The position numbers and the translations under genes were made by a program. This document shows, piece after piece, positions 27,201-40,723 of a DNA stretch of 64,000 bases (position 1 is its first letter; the number at the start of each line of letters is the position of its first letter). This DNA is from Closterium sp. Naga37s-1. Taxonomy: Eukaryota; Streptophyta; Zygnematophyceae; Desmidiales; Closteriaceae. The notes beneath the pieces are model-generated. The model saw nothing but the letters and a program-made list of their open reading frames with translations, was not told the origin of the DNA and made no database searches. The stretch is from contig CANJKZ010000934.1 of NCBI GenBank assembly GCA_947471745.1, positions 1-64,000 on the forward strand. Direction: 5' to 3'.

Positions 27201-30200
27201 AAAAAGTGTCGACTCACCTCACATCTCCACTCCATGGTGTCTACTCACACCAAATCACCCAAAAAAGTGTCGAGTCACCTCACATCTCCACTCCATGGTG
27301 TCTACTTGCATCAAATCACCCAAAAAAGTGTCGACTCACCTCACATCTCCACTCCATGGTGTCTAGTCGCATCACATCCCCCAAAATATTGTCGACTCAC
27401 CTCACATCTCCACTCCATGGTGTCTACTCGCATCAAATCATCCAAAAAAGTGTCGACTCACCTCACATCTCCACTCCATGGTGTCTAGTCGCATCACATC
27501 ACCCAAAACAGTGTCGACTCACCTTACATCTCCACTCCATGGTGTCTACTCGCATCACATCACCCAAAAAAGTGTCGACTCACCTCACATCTCCACTCCA
27601 TGGTGTCTACTCGCATCAAATCACCCAAAAAAGTGTCGACTCACCTCACATCTCCACTCCATTGTGTCTAGTCGCATCAAATCACCCAAAAAAGTGTCGA
27701 CTCACCTCACATCTCCACTCCATGGTGTCTAGTCGCATCACATCACCCAAAAAAGTGTCGACTCACCTCACATCTCCACTCCATGGTGTCTACTCACATC
27801 ACATCACCCAAAAAAGTGTCGACTCACCTCACATCTCCACTTCATGGTATCTACTCGCATCACATCACCCAAAAAAATGTCGACTCACCTCACATCTCCA
27901 CTCCATGGTGTCTAGTCGCATCACATCACCCAAAAAAGTGTCGACTCACCTCACATCTCCACTCCATGGTGTCTACTCGCATCAAATCACCCAAAAAAGT
28001 GTCGACTCACCTCACATCTCCACTCCATGGTGTCTACTCGCATCAAATCACCCAAAAAAATGTCGACACACCTCACATCTCCACTCCATGGTGTCTAGTC
28101 GCATCACATCACTCAAAACAGTGTCGACTCACCTCACATCTCCACTCCATGGTGTCTACTCGCATCACATCACCCAAAAAAGTGTCGACTCACATCACAT
28201 CTCCACTCCATGGTGTCTAGTCGCATCACATCACCCAAAAGAGTGTCGACTCACCTCACATCTCCACTCCATGGTGTCTACTCGCATCACATCACCCAAA
28301 AAAGTGTCGACTCACCTCACATCTCCACTCCATGGTGTCTACTTGCATCACATCACCCAAAAAAGTGTCGACTCACCTCACATCTCCACTCCATGGTGTC
28401 TAGTCGCATCACATCACCCAAAAGAGTGTCGACTCACCTCACATCTCCACTCCATGGTGTCTACTCGCATCACATCACCCAAAAAAGTGTCGACTTACCT
28501 CACATCACTCCATGGTGTCTAGTCGCATCACATCACCCAAAAAAGTGTCGACTCACCTCACATCTCCACTCCATGGTGTCTACTCACGTCACATCACCCA
28601 AAAAAGTGTCGACTCACCTCACATCTTTACTCCATGGTGTCTACTCGCATCACATCACCCAAAAAAGTGTCGACTCACCTCACATCTCCACTCCATGGTA
28701 TCTACTCGCATCACATCACCCAAAAAAGTGTTGACTCACCTCACATCTCCACTCCATGGTGTCTACTCGCATCACATCACCCAAAAAAGTGTCGACTCAC
28801 CTCACATCTCCACTCCATGGTGTCTAGTCGCATCACATCACCCAAAAAAGTGTCGACTCACCTCACATCTCCACTTCATGGTGTCTCCTGGCATCACATC
28901 ACCCAAAAAAGTGTCGACTCACCTCACATCTCCACTCCATGGTGTCTAGTCGCATCACATCACCCAAAAAAGTGTTGACTCACCTCACATCTCCACTCCA
29001 TGGTGTCTACTCGCATCACATCACCCAAAAAAGTGTCGACTCACCTCACATCTCCACTCCATGGTGTCTAGTCGCATCACATCACCCAAAAAAGTGTTGA
29101 CTCACCTCACATCTCCACTCCATGGTGTCTACTCGCATCACATCACCCAAAAAAGTGTCGACTCACCTCACATCTCCACTCCATGGTGTCTAGTCGCATC
29201 ACATCACCCAAAAGAGTGTCGACTCACCTCACATCTCCACTCCATGGTGTCTACTCGCATCACATCACCCAAAAAAGTGTCGACTCACCTCACATCTCCA
29301 CTCCATGGTGTCTACTCACATCACATCACCCAAAAAAGTGTCGACTCACCTCACATCTCCACTCCATGGTGTCTACTCGCATCACTCACCCAAAAAAGTG
29401 TCGACTCACCTCACATCTTTACTCCGTGGTGTCTACTCACATCACATCACCCAAAAAAGTGTCGACTCACCTCACATCTCCACTCCATGGTGTCTAGTCG
29501 CATCACATCACCCAAAAAAGTGTCGACTCACCTCACATCTCCACTCCATGGTGTCTACTCGCATCACTCACCCAAAAAAGTGTCGACTCACCTCACATCT
29601 CCACTCCATGGTGTCTACTCGCATCACATCACCCAAAAAAGTGTCGACTCACCTCACATCTCCACTCCATGGTGTCTACTTGCATCACATCACCCAAAAA
29701 AGTGTCGACTCACCTCACATCTCCACTCCATGGTGTCTAGTCGCATCACATCACCCAAAAAAGTGTCGACTCACCTCACATCTCCACTCCATGGTGTCTA
29801 GTCGCATCACATCACCCAAAAAAGTGTTGACTCACCTCACATCTCCACTCCATGGTGTCTAGTCGCATCACATCACCCAAAAGAGTGTCGACTCACCTCA
29901 CATCTCCACTCCATGGTATCTACTCACATCACATCACCCAAAAAAGTGTCGACTCACCTCACATCTCCACTCCATGGAATCTACTCGCATCACATCACCC
30001 AAAAAAGTGTCCACTCACCTCACATCTCTACTCCATGGTGTCTACTCATATCACATCACCCAAAAAAGTGTCGACTCACCTCACATCTCCACTCCATGGT
30101 GTCTACTCGCATCACATCATCCAAAAAAGTGTCGACTCACCTCACATCTTTACTCCATGGTGTCTACTCGCATCACATCACCCAAAAAAGTGTCGACTCA

Positions 30201-33200
30201 CCTCACATCTCCACTCCATGGTGTCTACTCGCATCACATCACCCAAAAAAGTGTCGACTCACCTCACATCTTTACTCCATGGTGTCTACTCGCATCACAT
30301 CACCCAAAAAAGTGTCGACTCACCTCACATCTCCACTCCATGGTGTCTACTCGCATCACATCACCCAAAAAAGTGTCGACTCACCTCACATCTCCACTCC
30401 ATGGTGTCTACTCGCATCACTCACCCAAAAAAGTGTCGACTCACCTCACATCTTTACTCCATGGTGTCTACTCGCATCACATCACCCAAAAAAGTGTCGA
30501 CTCACCTCACATCTCCACTCCATGGTGTCTACTCGCATCACATCACCCAAAAAAGTGTCGACTCACCTCACATCTTTACTCCATGGTGTCTACTCGCATC
30601 ACATCACCCAAAAAAGTGTCGACTCACCTCACATCTCCACTCCATGGTGTCTACTCGCATCACATCACCCAAAAAAGTGTCGACTCACCTCACATCTCCA
30701 CTCCATGGTGTCTAGTCGCATCACATTTCCCAAAAAAGTGTCGACTCACCTCACATCTCCACTCCATGGTGTCTACTCACATCACATCACCCAAAAAAGT
30801 GTCGACTCACCTCACATCTCCACTTCATGGTATCTACTCGCATCACATCACCCAAAAAATTGTCGACTCACCTCACATCTCCACTCCATGGTGTCTAGTC
30901 GCATCACATCACCCAAAAAAGTGTCGACTCACCTCACATCTCCACTCCATGGTGTCTACTCGCATCACACCACCCAGAAAAGTGTCGACTCACCTCACAT
31001 CTCCACTCCATGGTGTCTAGTCGCATCACATCACCCAAAAAAGTGTCAACTCACCTCACATCTCCACTTCATGGTGTCTCCTGGCATCACATCACCCAAA
31101 AAAGTGTCGACTCACCTCACATCTCCACTCCATGGTGTCTAGTGGCATCACATCACCCAAAAAAGTGTTGACTCACCTCACATCTCCACTCCATGGTGTC
31201 TACTCGCATCACATCACCCAAAAAAGTGTCGACTCACCTCACATCTCCACTCCATGGTGTCTAGTCGCATCACATCACCCAAAAAAGTGTTGACTCACCT
31301 CACATCTCCACTCCATGGTGTCTACTCGCATCACATCACCCAAAAAAGTGTCGACTCACCTCACATCTCCACTCCATGGTGTCTAGTCGCATCACATCAC
31401 CCAAAAGAGTGTCGACTCACCTCACATCTCCACTCCATGGTGTCTACTCGCATCACATCACCCAAAAAAGTGTCGACTCACCTCACATCTCCACTCCATG
31501 GTGTCTACTCACATCACATCACCCAAAAAAGTGTCGACTCACCTCACATCTCCACTCCATGGTGTCTACTCGCATCACTCACCCAAAAAAGTGTCGACTC
31601 GCCTCACATCTTTACTCCGTGGTGTCTACTCACATCACATCACCCAAAAAAGTGTCGACTCACCTCACATCTCCACTCCATGGTGTCTAGTCGCATCACA
31701 TCACCCAAAAAAGTGTCGACTCACCTCACATCTCCACTCCATGGTGTCTACTCGCATCACTCACCCAAAAAAGTGTCGACTCACCTCACATCTCCACTCC
31801 ATGGTGTCTACTCGCATCACATCACCCAAAAAAGTGTCGACTCACCTCACATCTCCACTCCATGGTGTCTACTTGCATCACATCACCCAAAAAAGTGTCG
31901 ACTCACCTCACATCTCCACTCCATGGTGTCTAGTCGCATCACATCACCCAAAAAAGTGTCGACTCACCTCACATCTCCACTCCATGGTGTCTAGTCGCAT
32001 CACATCACCCAAAAAAGTGTTGACTCACCTCACATCTCCACTCCATGGTGTCTAGTCGCATCACATCACCCAAAAGAGTGTCGACTCACCTCACATCTCC
32101 ACTCCTTGGTATCTACTCACATCACATCACCCAAAAAAGTGTCGACTCACCTCACATCTCCACTCCATGGAATCTACTCGCATCACATCACCCAAAAAAG
32201 TGTCCACTCACCTCACATCTCTACTCCATGGTGTCTACTCATATCACATCACCCAAAAAAGTGTCGACTCACCTCACATCTCCACTCCATGGTGTCTACT
32301 CGCATCACATCACCCAAAAAAGTGTCGACTCACCTCACATCTCCACTCCATGGTGTCTACTCGCATCACATCACCCAAAAAAGTGTCGACTCACCTCACA
32401 TCTTTACTCCATGGTGTCTACTCGCATCACATCACCCAAAAAAGTGTCGACTCACCTCACATCTCCACTCCATGGTGTCTACTCGCATCACATCACCCAA
32501 AAAAGTGTCGACTCACCTCACATCTCCACTCCATGGTGTCTACTCGCATCACTCACCCAAAAAAGTGTCGACTCACCTCACATCTTTACTCCATGGTGTC
32601 TACTCGCATCACATCACCCAAAAAAGTGTCGACTCACCTCACATCTCCACTCCATGGTGTCTACTCGCATCACATCACCCAAAAAAGTGTCGACTCACCT
32701 CACATCTTTACTCCATGGTGTCTACTCGCATCACATCACCAAAAAAAGTGTCGACTCACCTCACATCTCCACTCCATGGTGTCTACTCGCATCACATCAC
32801 CCAAAAAAGTGTCGACTCACCTCACATCTCCACTCCATGGTGTCTAGTCGCATCACATCACCCAAAAAAGTGTCGACTCACCCTCACATCTCCACTCCAT
32901 GGTGTCTACTCACATCACATCACCCAAAAAAGTGTCGACTCACCTCACATCTCCACTTCATGGTATCTACTCGCATCACATCACCCAAAAAATTGTCGAC
33001 TCACCTCACATCTCCACTCCATGGTGTCTAGTCGCATCACATCACCCAAAAAAGTGTCGACTCACCTCACATCTCCACTCCATGGTGTCTACTCGCATCA
33101 AATCACCCAAAAAAGTGTCGACTCACCTCACATCTCCACTCCATGGTGTCTACTCGCATCAAATCACCCAAAAAAATGTCGACACACCTCACATCTCCAC

Positions 33201-34076
33201 TCCATGGTGTCTAGTCGCATCACATCACTCAAAACAGTGTCGACTCACCTCACATCTCCACTCCATGGTGTCTACTCGCATCACATCACCCAAAAAAGTG
33301 TCGACTCACATCACATCTCCACTCCATGGTGTCTAGTCGCATCACATCACCCAAAAGAGTGTCGACTCACCTCACATCTCCACTCCATGGTGTCTACTCG
33401 CATCACATCACCCAAAAAAGTGTCGACTCACCTCACATCTCCACTCCATGGTGTCTACTTGCATCACATCACCCAAAAAAGTGTCGACTCACCTCACATC
33501 TCCACTCCATGGTGTCTAGTCGCATCACATCACCCAAAAGAGTGTCGACTCACCTCACATCTCCACTCCATGGTGTCTACTCGCATCACATCACCCAAAA
33601 AAGTGTCGACTCACCTCACATCTCCACTCCATGGTATCTACTCGCATCACATCACCCAAAAAAGTGTTGACTCACCTCACATCTCCACTCCATGGTGTCT
33701 ACTCGCATCACATCACCCAAAAAAGTGTCGACTCACCTCACATCTTTACTCCATGGTGTCTACTCGCATCACATCACCCAAAAAAGTGTCGACTCACCTC
33801 ACATCTCCACTCCATGGTATCTACTCGCATCACATCACCCAAAAAAGTGTTGACTCACCTCACATCTCCACTCCATGGTGTCTACTCGCATCACATCACC
33901 CAAAAAAGTGTCGACTCACCTCACATCTTTACTCCATGGTGTCTACTCGCATCACATCACCCAAAAAAGTGTCGACTCACCTCACATCTCCACTCCATGG
34001 TGTCTACTCGCATCACATCACCCAACAAAGTGTCGACTCACCTCACATCTCCACTCCATGGTGTCTACTCACATCA
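24228..34076. repeat. 61-bp satellite array, right block (about 161 monomers)
   Basis: Same 61-bp monomer as the left block. Higher-order duplication is clear. Landmarks at 24434, 24678 and neighbours recur 1461 bp later (24 monomers minus 3 bp). Those at 26139, 26444 and 26871 recur 1339 bp later (22 monomers minus 3 bp). The stretch 29061-31250 recurs 2193 bp later (36 monomers minus 3 bp). The missing 3 bp come from a shortened monomer in each unit. From about 28.5 kb onward nearly every monomer has catcacatc and almost none has catcaaatc, whereas the left block mixes both, so the two regions were homogenised separately. The block ends where the second Copia element begins. Confidence 0.96.
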
Positions 34077-37000
34077 CCTTCATGTTGGACTCCGGCGCCT
34101 CGCGCTGTTTCTTTCGTGACAGCACCACTCTCACTCATCTTCCTGCACCTGTTCCGGTCAGAATGGCTGATCCCTCTGGGGGCCCGGTCGTTGCCAGTTC
34201 CTCCACTGTCCTCCCGTGTCCGGCGGTTCCGTCCGGCTCACGGTCAGGTCTTCACCTCCCCTCATTCTCTACGAACTTGGTGAGTACCGCTGCCCTTCAG
34301 GATGCGATGGTCACTACCACCACTCCTGGGGGTCGGCGTGTGTCGATCTGCACGTGCACACGGACGGGGCGTCACCTGGCTACGTTCACACGTCGGCCAG
34401 GGTCGAGTTTGTACACACTGGCTACCGAGCCTCCTCAGGTCGTTGCGTTTGCTCAAGTGTCCGCGTCAGGTCAGGTAGCCGCCTCTTGCTCGTGTCGCCT
34501 CCTGTCGCACCAGACTCTTCTTTGGCACCACCACCTGGGTCACCCCTCCCTGCCACGCCTTCGTGGCATGCACTCCCGTCTCCTTGTCTCTAGTCTCCCC
34601 AGGTCTCTGCCTCCCCTGCCGCCCTCCCCTGCCCCGCCCTGTCTTCCTTGCGTCGAGGGGCGGCAGCGCGCCGCTCCTCACTCCTCCTCGTTTCCCCCGA
34701 CGACTGCTCCCCTGCAGACCCTCCACATGGACGTGTGGGGCCCAGCCCGCGTCAGTGGACAGGGCCGCGAGCGCTACTTTCTGCTGGTAGTTGACGACTA
34801 CACGCGGTACACCACAGTCTTCCCCTTGCGCAGCAAGGGTGAAGTCTCTGCTGTCTTGATCCCTTGGATCCGCACAGTCCGTCTCCAGCTGTGCGAGCGT
34901 TTCGGCCAGGACCTTCCTGTCCTGCGTTTGCACTCTGACAGAGGTGGTGAGTTCTCCTCCGACCTCTTGCGGGACTTCTGTCGTGGGGAGGGCATCACCC
35001 AGTCGTTCACGCTTCCAGACTCCCCTCAGCAAAATGGGATTGCTGAGCGCCGCATTGGCTTAGTCATGGAGGTCGCTCGTACCTCCATGATCCATGCGGC
35101 CGCTCCCCATTTTCTGTGGCCGTTTGCGGTCTGGTACGCTGCGCATCAGCTCAACCTTTGGCCCCGTGTCTCCTTGCCAGAGACCTCGCCCACACTGCGT
35201 TGGACGGGGAAGGTTGGCGATGCGTCGGTGTTCCGGGTCTGGGGTTCTCGTGCCTTTGTTCGCGATACGTCCGCGGACAAGCTCTCCGCCCGCGCCATTC
35301 CCTGCGTCTTCCTTGGCTTTGTCCCTGATGCGCCTGGCTGGCAGTTTTACCACCCCACCTCGCGCCGTGTCCTCCCTTCTCGGGACGTCACGTTCGACGA
35401 GTCGGTTCCCTTTTACCGTCTCTTCCCCTACCGCTCTGCCCCTTCCCCGCCCCCGCCGCTCTTCCTTGCTCCCGGTCCACCTCCGGTAGACCCCCTTCCG
35501 CCCCAGGGCCCTGCTCCCTCGGGAGTGTCTCAGGTAGACCCTCTCCCTGGTACTGCGCCTGTTCAGGTAGCTGTCCTCTCAGGTGCTGCTCCAGGTGCTG
35601 CGTCTGGGGGTGCTGCATCTGGGGGTGCGGAGCCGGGGGGTGCGGGGTCTGAGGGTGCTGGGTCTGGGGGTGCTGAGCCTGAGGGTGTTGAGCCTGGGGG
35701 TGCTGAGTTGGAGGGTGCGGAGTCTGGGGTGCTGAGCCTCGGGGTGCTGCTTCGTCTGGAGGTCCTGCTGGTGCTTCACCGCGACTGTCCTCGCAGCAGC
35801 TGCATGAGTGGCTTGTTCAGCGCGCACACCGTTGGAGTGGAGCTCCCGGAGCTGGCGAGCCTGGAGACGCTGGAGCTGGAGGTGCTGCTGTTACTACTGG
35901 AGCTGGAGACCCTACGGAGCCTGGAGCAGCTGGCGCCGGAGGCGGTGGAGCTGGTGTAGCTGGAGTTGGAGGCCCTGGCGCAGGAGGCGCTGGAGCTGCA
36001 GGAGCTGGAGCTGTTGACCCTGGAGCTGGAGGTGCTGGAGGCACTGTGCGGCGGCGCCCGTACTTCGTTCCCCTGCTTCAGCAGGTTCTTGGTGTCCCAT
36101 CTTCTACTGGTCTTCCTCCTCCCTTCTTGTGTCCACCGCCTGACCAGTCGCAGCCGCCGTTACAGCCAGCCTCCCCACTGCCTGTTCCCTCTCCTTACAC
36201 TGAGCAGTCCGGAGGTCTTACACAGCGTCGTGAGCCTGCGTCTCGTCCTGTCTCGCCTGTTCGCACTGCTCGTCGCGCTCCTCGTTCGTGTCCTCCTCCT
36301 GTCCCTGGCACACACACCATGACACTCCATCCTTCCTCTGTTCCATTGCGTGTTCCTCTGCCTGCTCCTCCTGAGTCCTCTCTTCTTGAGGTCCCTGACC
36401 CTGAGTCTGACCGAGCGCGTGCTACCGGTCCCATTGTCGCTCGTCTCCTTGCCACTGCTGTCACTGACCCGTCCTTTGAGTCTGCTACTGCTTTTGCTCT
36501 CGTTGCTGAGCTACTTGACGTTGCTGCTGCCTGCCGTCTCGACTACGCCTCTGCTCTAGTTGCTGAGTCTGTGCCTGCCAGTCCTCCATCCGTCGGGGGT
36601 GAGTGTGCTCTTGGCACGGACGTCCTTGAGGACAGGCAGGAGGACTTTGAGTGTCTTGCAGCTGCTGTACCTCGTTTCGCTTCCTTGCTGCTTGCCCCTG
36701 AGGGAGACCCAGATGCTCCAGACATCCCGACCCCGCGCTCTTACGCAGAGGCGATTACGGGTCCTTACTCCTCTCAGTGGCAGGCAGCTATGGATGCCGA
36801 GATGGCATCCTGGAAGTCCACAGGCACTTACATCGACGAGGTTCCCCCACCTGGGGTGAACATAGTCGATGGCATGTGGATCTTCAGGGTGAAGCGGCCG
36901 CCAGGTTCTCCGCCTGCCTTCAAGGCGCGTTACGTTGCTCGAGGTTTCAGTCAGCGACAGGGGGTCGACTACTTCCAGACCTTCTCCCCCACCCCGAAGA

Positions 37001-38304
37001 TGACTACTCTTCGGGTGTTGCTGCACGTAGCTGCTCAGCGTGACTACGAGTTACACTCCCTGGACTTCAGTACAGCCTTCCTGCAGGGCAGCCTGCACGA
37101 GGAGATCTGGCTGCGCCGACCACCTGGTTTCACTGGGTCGTTTCCTACAGGTACCCAGTGGAGCCTCCGCCGGCCAGTCTACGGTCTCCGCCAGGCGCCT
37201 CGCGAGTGGCACGATACACTCAGGACTACACTTGCGGCTCTTGGGTTTGTTCCTTCTACAGCAGACCCGTCGCTGTTTCTACGCACCAACACCTCGCTGC
37301 CGCCCTTCTACATCCTAGTGTACGTCGACGACCTCGTCTTTGCCACGGCTGACACTGAGGCACTGACCCTAGTTAAGTCCGAGCTGCAGAAGAGACATAC
37401 CTGCACTGAACTGGGTGAACTGCGCAGCTATCTTGGCCTGCAGATCACCCGGGACAGAGCACGGCGCACCATCACACTGACTCAGTCACACATGGTGCAC
37501 CAGGTCCTTCAGCGCTTCGGCTTCCAGTACTCCTCGCCACAGCTCACTCCTCTGTCTACCAGCCACTCGCTCTCAGCTCCACCTTCGGACGAGTCCTTAG
37601 AGCCGAGTGGTCCGTACCCAGAGCTTGTGGGTTGCCTCATGTACCTGATGACTTGCACACGACCTGACCTCGCGTACCCTCTCAGCCTTCTGGCTCGCTA
37701 CGTGGCTCCCGGTAGGCACCGAAAGGTGCACTGGGATGCTGCGAAGAGGGTATTGCGTTACCTGTGCAGTACGTCGGGCATGGGGCTTGTGCTTGGAGGA
37801 CGGGGTCCTGTTGTCCTCACTGGTCACGCAGACGCCTCCTGGGTTGACGACTCAGCTACGCAGCGGTCGTCGCAGGGTTACACCTTCAGCCTTGGGTCTG
37901 GCTCGGTTTCTTGGCGGTCTACCCGCTCGTCTTCAGTTCTCAGCTCCAGCTGTGAGGCTGAGATCTACGCCGGAGCCATGGCTGCTCAGGAGCTACGCTG
38001 GCTCACCTACTTGCTGACCGACTTGGGAGAGCAGCCTCGTTCGCCTCCAGTCCTGTACGTAGACAACCAGGCCATGATAGCCTTGTGTCAGGAGCACAGA
38101 CTGGAGCACAGAACGAAGCACATCGCTCTGCGATACTTCCTTGCTCGAGAGTTGCAGCAGCGTGATCAGCTTCGTCTAGCGTACGTGGCCACTCGGGCCA
38201 ACACTGCTGATGTCTTCACCAAGGCACTTCCGTCTGGTGACCATCAGCGCTTTGTTACTGTGTTAGGCCTTGTGCCTACTTTGCCTCACTTACTTACTGC
38301 CTGA
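34077..38304 (+). mobile_element. Second Ty1/Copia element, 5'-truncated remnant
   Basis: Copia pol parts follow each other in the standard order: protease (LDSGASRCFF, near 34085), pre-integrase His region (near 34500-34680), integrase (about 34720-35130, with LHMDVWGP, LHSDRGGEF and SPQQNGIAERR), a long Gly/Ala/Glu-rich linker (about 35580-36050), reverse transcriptase (about 36790-37470, with LVYVDD) and RNase H (about 37815-38270). No 5' LTR, primer site or gag is present; the satellite array abuts the protease region directly. The polyprotein is broken, with about one or two breaks besides the missing 5' part. It is a different Copia lineage from the complete element, to judge by motif wording and the low-complexity linker. 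Age is not measurable because there is no LTR pair. Confidence 0.9.
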
Positions 38305-39689
38305 CTCTGCCTGTACTGTGATCTATCTATATACCTGCATGCTTGCACTTGTTAGGGTATGATCACTGTATTGTTTGTGTTATAGTCACAATAGGCTTGA
38401 ATGTGCCTAAAACGAAAGATAGAGAGCACAGACGGATTTCTGCACAGCGGCTTCAAACGTTGATAGCGTTCTGCTCACAGCTGCAAATGACTTGATTCAA
38501 ATTGGATCTGGAGCGTCTTTACGTCGTTTACAATTAGCAATTTAGATTGCACGATTGGATAAAGAATTGACGACACAGCGTCGGTTTGAACGAACGGTAC
38601 TATGGCAGCCACTATAGTCTTAGAACACAAGATAGGAAGAGTTACGAGTTGGGAATGACTCCCAGCTCCTACAAACCCCAAGAGCCGAGGTACAGTGATG
38701 TGGAACAGTGCCACACTGTCCCCAACCACGAAGGGTCTCGAAACTACCCTTCACTAGGGCCTACACCAAGTGAAATGTTACACTAGACAAAGTAATGTAA
38801 CTATCTTCAATATCTTGAGGTGTACCTTTTTGGCAAGCTTCGAAATCACTTGAGGCTTGACACCAAGGCTCGGGCTCTTCATCACAAACTCATCCTTGAG
38901 TTCTTGATGGGTCTGCTGCACACACCTGCGACACGCCGAACGTTCGACACAGGACAAAATAGAAACCGCGAACGACAAAATAGAAACCGCGCGCGAGACA
39001 CAAACGACCGCGTAACACGCGTCTAGCGATAACTCGCTATTGACTCGACACACACACTCGACATCATGACTCAACATTCACACACAATTATAAGCATGAA
39101 ATATATATTATCCCATGCCCTCATACCATTCCATACACACACACATTCACGCACACGGACAACAAGCCGAGTGCAAACCGTAGGGTTGCACCAACAGTTT
39201 GTTCTCTTTATATAACTCTGCATGTGAACGGGCCTTGTGGCCCTTTGCTTGTGCTCGGACTGTGTGGTGACTTTGTGATCCACCCTGAGCTTGCTTTACT
39301 TTGCTTCTTCTCTTGACTGGTCTTGTGACCATTGCTTGTTCTGGCTATCCCCCACTTCGCCTATGGGGGTGTGTCAAACATATATGCTTAGTTATATCTA
39401 GACTTCGTTTATGTGTTTATATTTGCCTAGGCTATAGTGGGTTTAGCCTTAGGGGGTACAGATGTCTCTCGACATCCTACTTGTACCCCTTCCCTTTTCT
39501 TAGTCATCCATTCTAGCCTACTATTCTCACAGCATGAGTCAGAACTAAGACTTGGTGGGGATGGTGAGGTTCGGGCGAAGTAGGGCCGCAGATCGATTCC
39601 ACCGGCTTTTAATCTGCTCCCCACGACGTTCTTCAACCCCCGCTTAGCCGTTGGGCCGTTTCTTCCCGTGTGTCCCGGCAGCCTGTACC

Positions 39690-40430
39690 GACCCCTCCGA
39701 AATTGTCGAGTGGTACCTTGGATGCCGTTTAATCGTGGGTTGTCAGCAGCTGTCCCCGAAAACGAATTCCCTGGTCAGGAGAAACCGCTCTCGATACTCC
39801 CGGCCAGCTTGCAACAACACCAGGCACGCAGTGTCGCACGAGTTGTTTCTGAGGTGTACCTGCCTCGATTTCCCTCGCCGCCTGTGTCCCACTTCTGCTA
39901 AGTGCGATAGGCCACTCCGTTTTTCGTTGCAGCCCGTAAGTGTCGACGAGTCTGAAGTCCCATCTGTCCACGAGCACTTCTGCCGAAATCTTCGATGACG
40001 CGCCCGCCATGCAGTAAAAGCCGCTGCACTTCAGGTCGGGCGGGACGACAGTTGACCCCGCGTAAATCGGGCAGTCTTCGTGCCGTCTCTCCTCGCCACC
40101 GATATTTTCGGACGCAAAACTCCTTTTGCGCTTGGTGAGTTCCCCAGCCGACTTTTTCTCCATAGTTGCTCCGAAATTATCGCCCACAATGACGCACGTC
40201 CCTTGTCGCCAGCTGCCGAGCCACACTCCGTGAGTCACGCGCACAAGATGACGACGAGCCACCGTTGTCAATTGCCGCATGGGATGACTCCGAAGTTGTC
40301 GCGCAACTGTTGACTCAGGTCCAACGTCGTCAACTGCCACTCATCGTGACGACTTCCGAAAATTTCGTGCAGGTGCCGACGCAGGTCCGCTGACGCCATC
40401 TGCCTCACAAAGTTCCGAAATCGTCGTTAA
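39690..40430. repeat. Degenerate repeat field with a recurring CCGAAATTGTCG-like word
   Basis: Variants of tccgaaattgtcg recur near 39698, 39982, 40169, 40270, 40357 and 40412, several followed by gtcaactg- or gacgc-like words, with spacing of roughly 50-280 bp. The copies are too diverged for a clean period. It looks like an old tandem repeat or a decayed element interior. No function can be assigned. Confidence 0.4.
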
Positions 40431-40709
40431 AACCGCAGCGGAATAGAAACTCACGTTTATTGTCGCGACAGCTACAGCTGTCTGTTGCCCGGGAGGAGGG
40501 AGGCCACGGTCGATCGCGACCGTTCGAGGCAAGGATCTGGCGGTGCTGAAGGAGTGCCCATAAAAACATGGCCGCGAGGAGCAACTAACTAGTTCTCATG
40601 GCCGGCTTGCACGCAACTCCTGGACCCCAAGGCATCCTTCCTCCCCCCCCCCCCCCCCCCCCTCTTGAGGAGTATTACACTCTAAAAAGCGGGGTGAGCT
40701 AGGAAAGTA

Positions 40710-40721
40710 GCTCTGATACCA
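40710..40721 (-). other. Primer binding site next to the reverse-oriented LTR
   Basis: GCTCTGATACCA on the plus strand is the reverse complement of TGGTATCAGAGC. It lies two bases from the end of the LTR at 40724-41002, which fixes the minus orientation of that element. Minus-strand leader sequence then runs left for a short distance before it becomes unrecognisable. Confidence 0.8.
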
Positions 40722-40723
40722 GT

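Larger units (their letters stand above)
38305..40723. other. Gene-free mosaic with LTR-like fragments
   Basis: No convincing host coding region. Just after the second Copia element the sequence turns AT-richer. It has LTR-like wording (a tgttagggtatgatc start near 38354, a possible TATA box ctttatataac near 39208, short direct and inverted words). This could be the element's own 3' LTR mixed with other LTR pieces, but I could not find matching ends. Around 38965-39000 a stretch with the word gacaaaatagaaaccgcg occurs twice. A pure C run of about 22 bases sits near 40640-40662. Confidence 0.5.

Noticed and set aside
38350-39531. 3' LTR of the second Copia element
   Set aside because: TG and CA words exist near these positions, but no polypurine tract, no partner LTR and no target duplication could be found.
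39729-40340. 203-codon minus-strand frame
   Set aside because: No recognisable motif; it lies over the degenerate repeat field.
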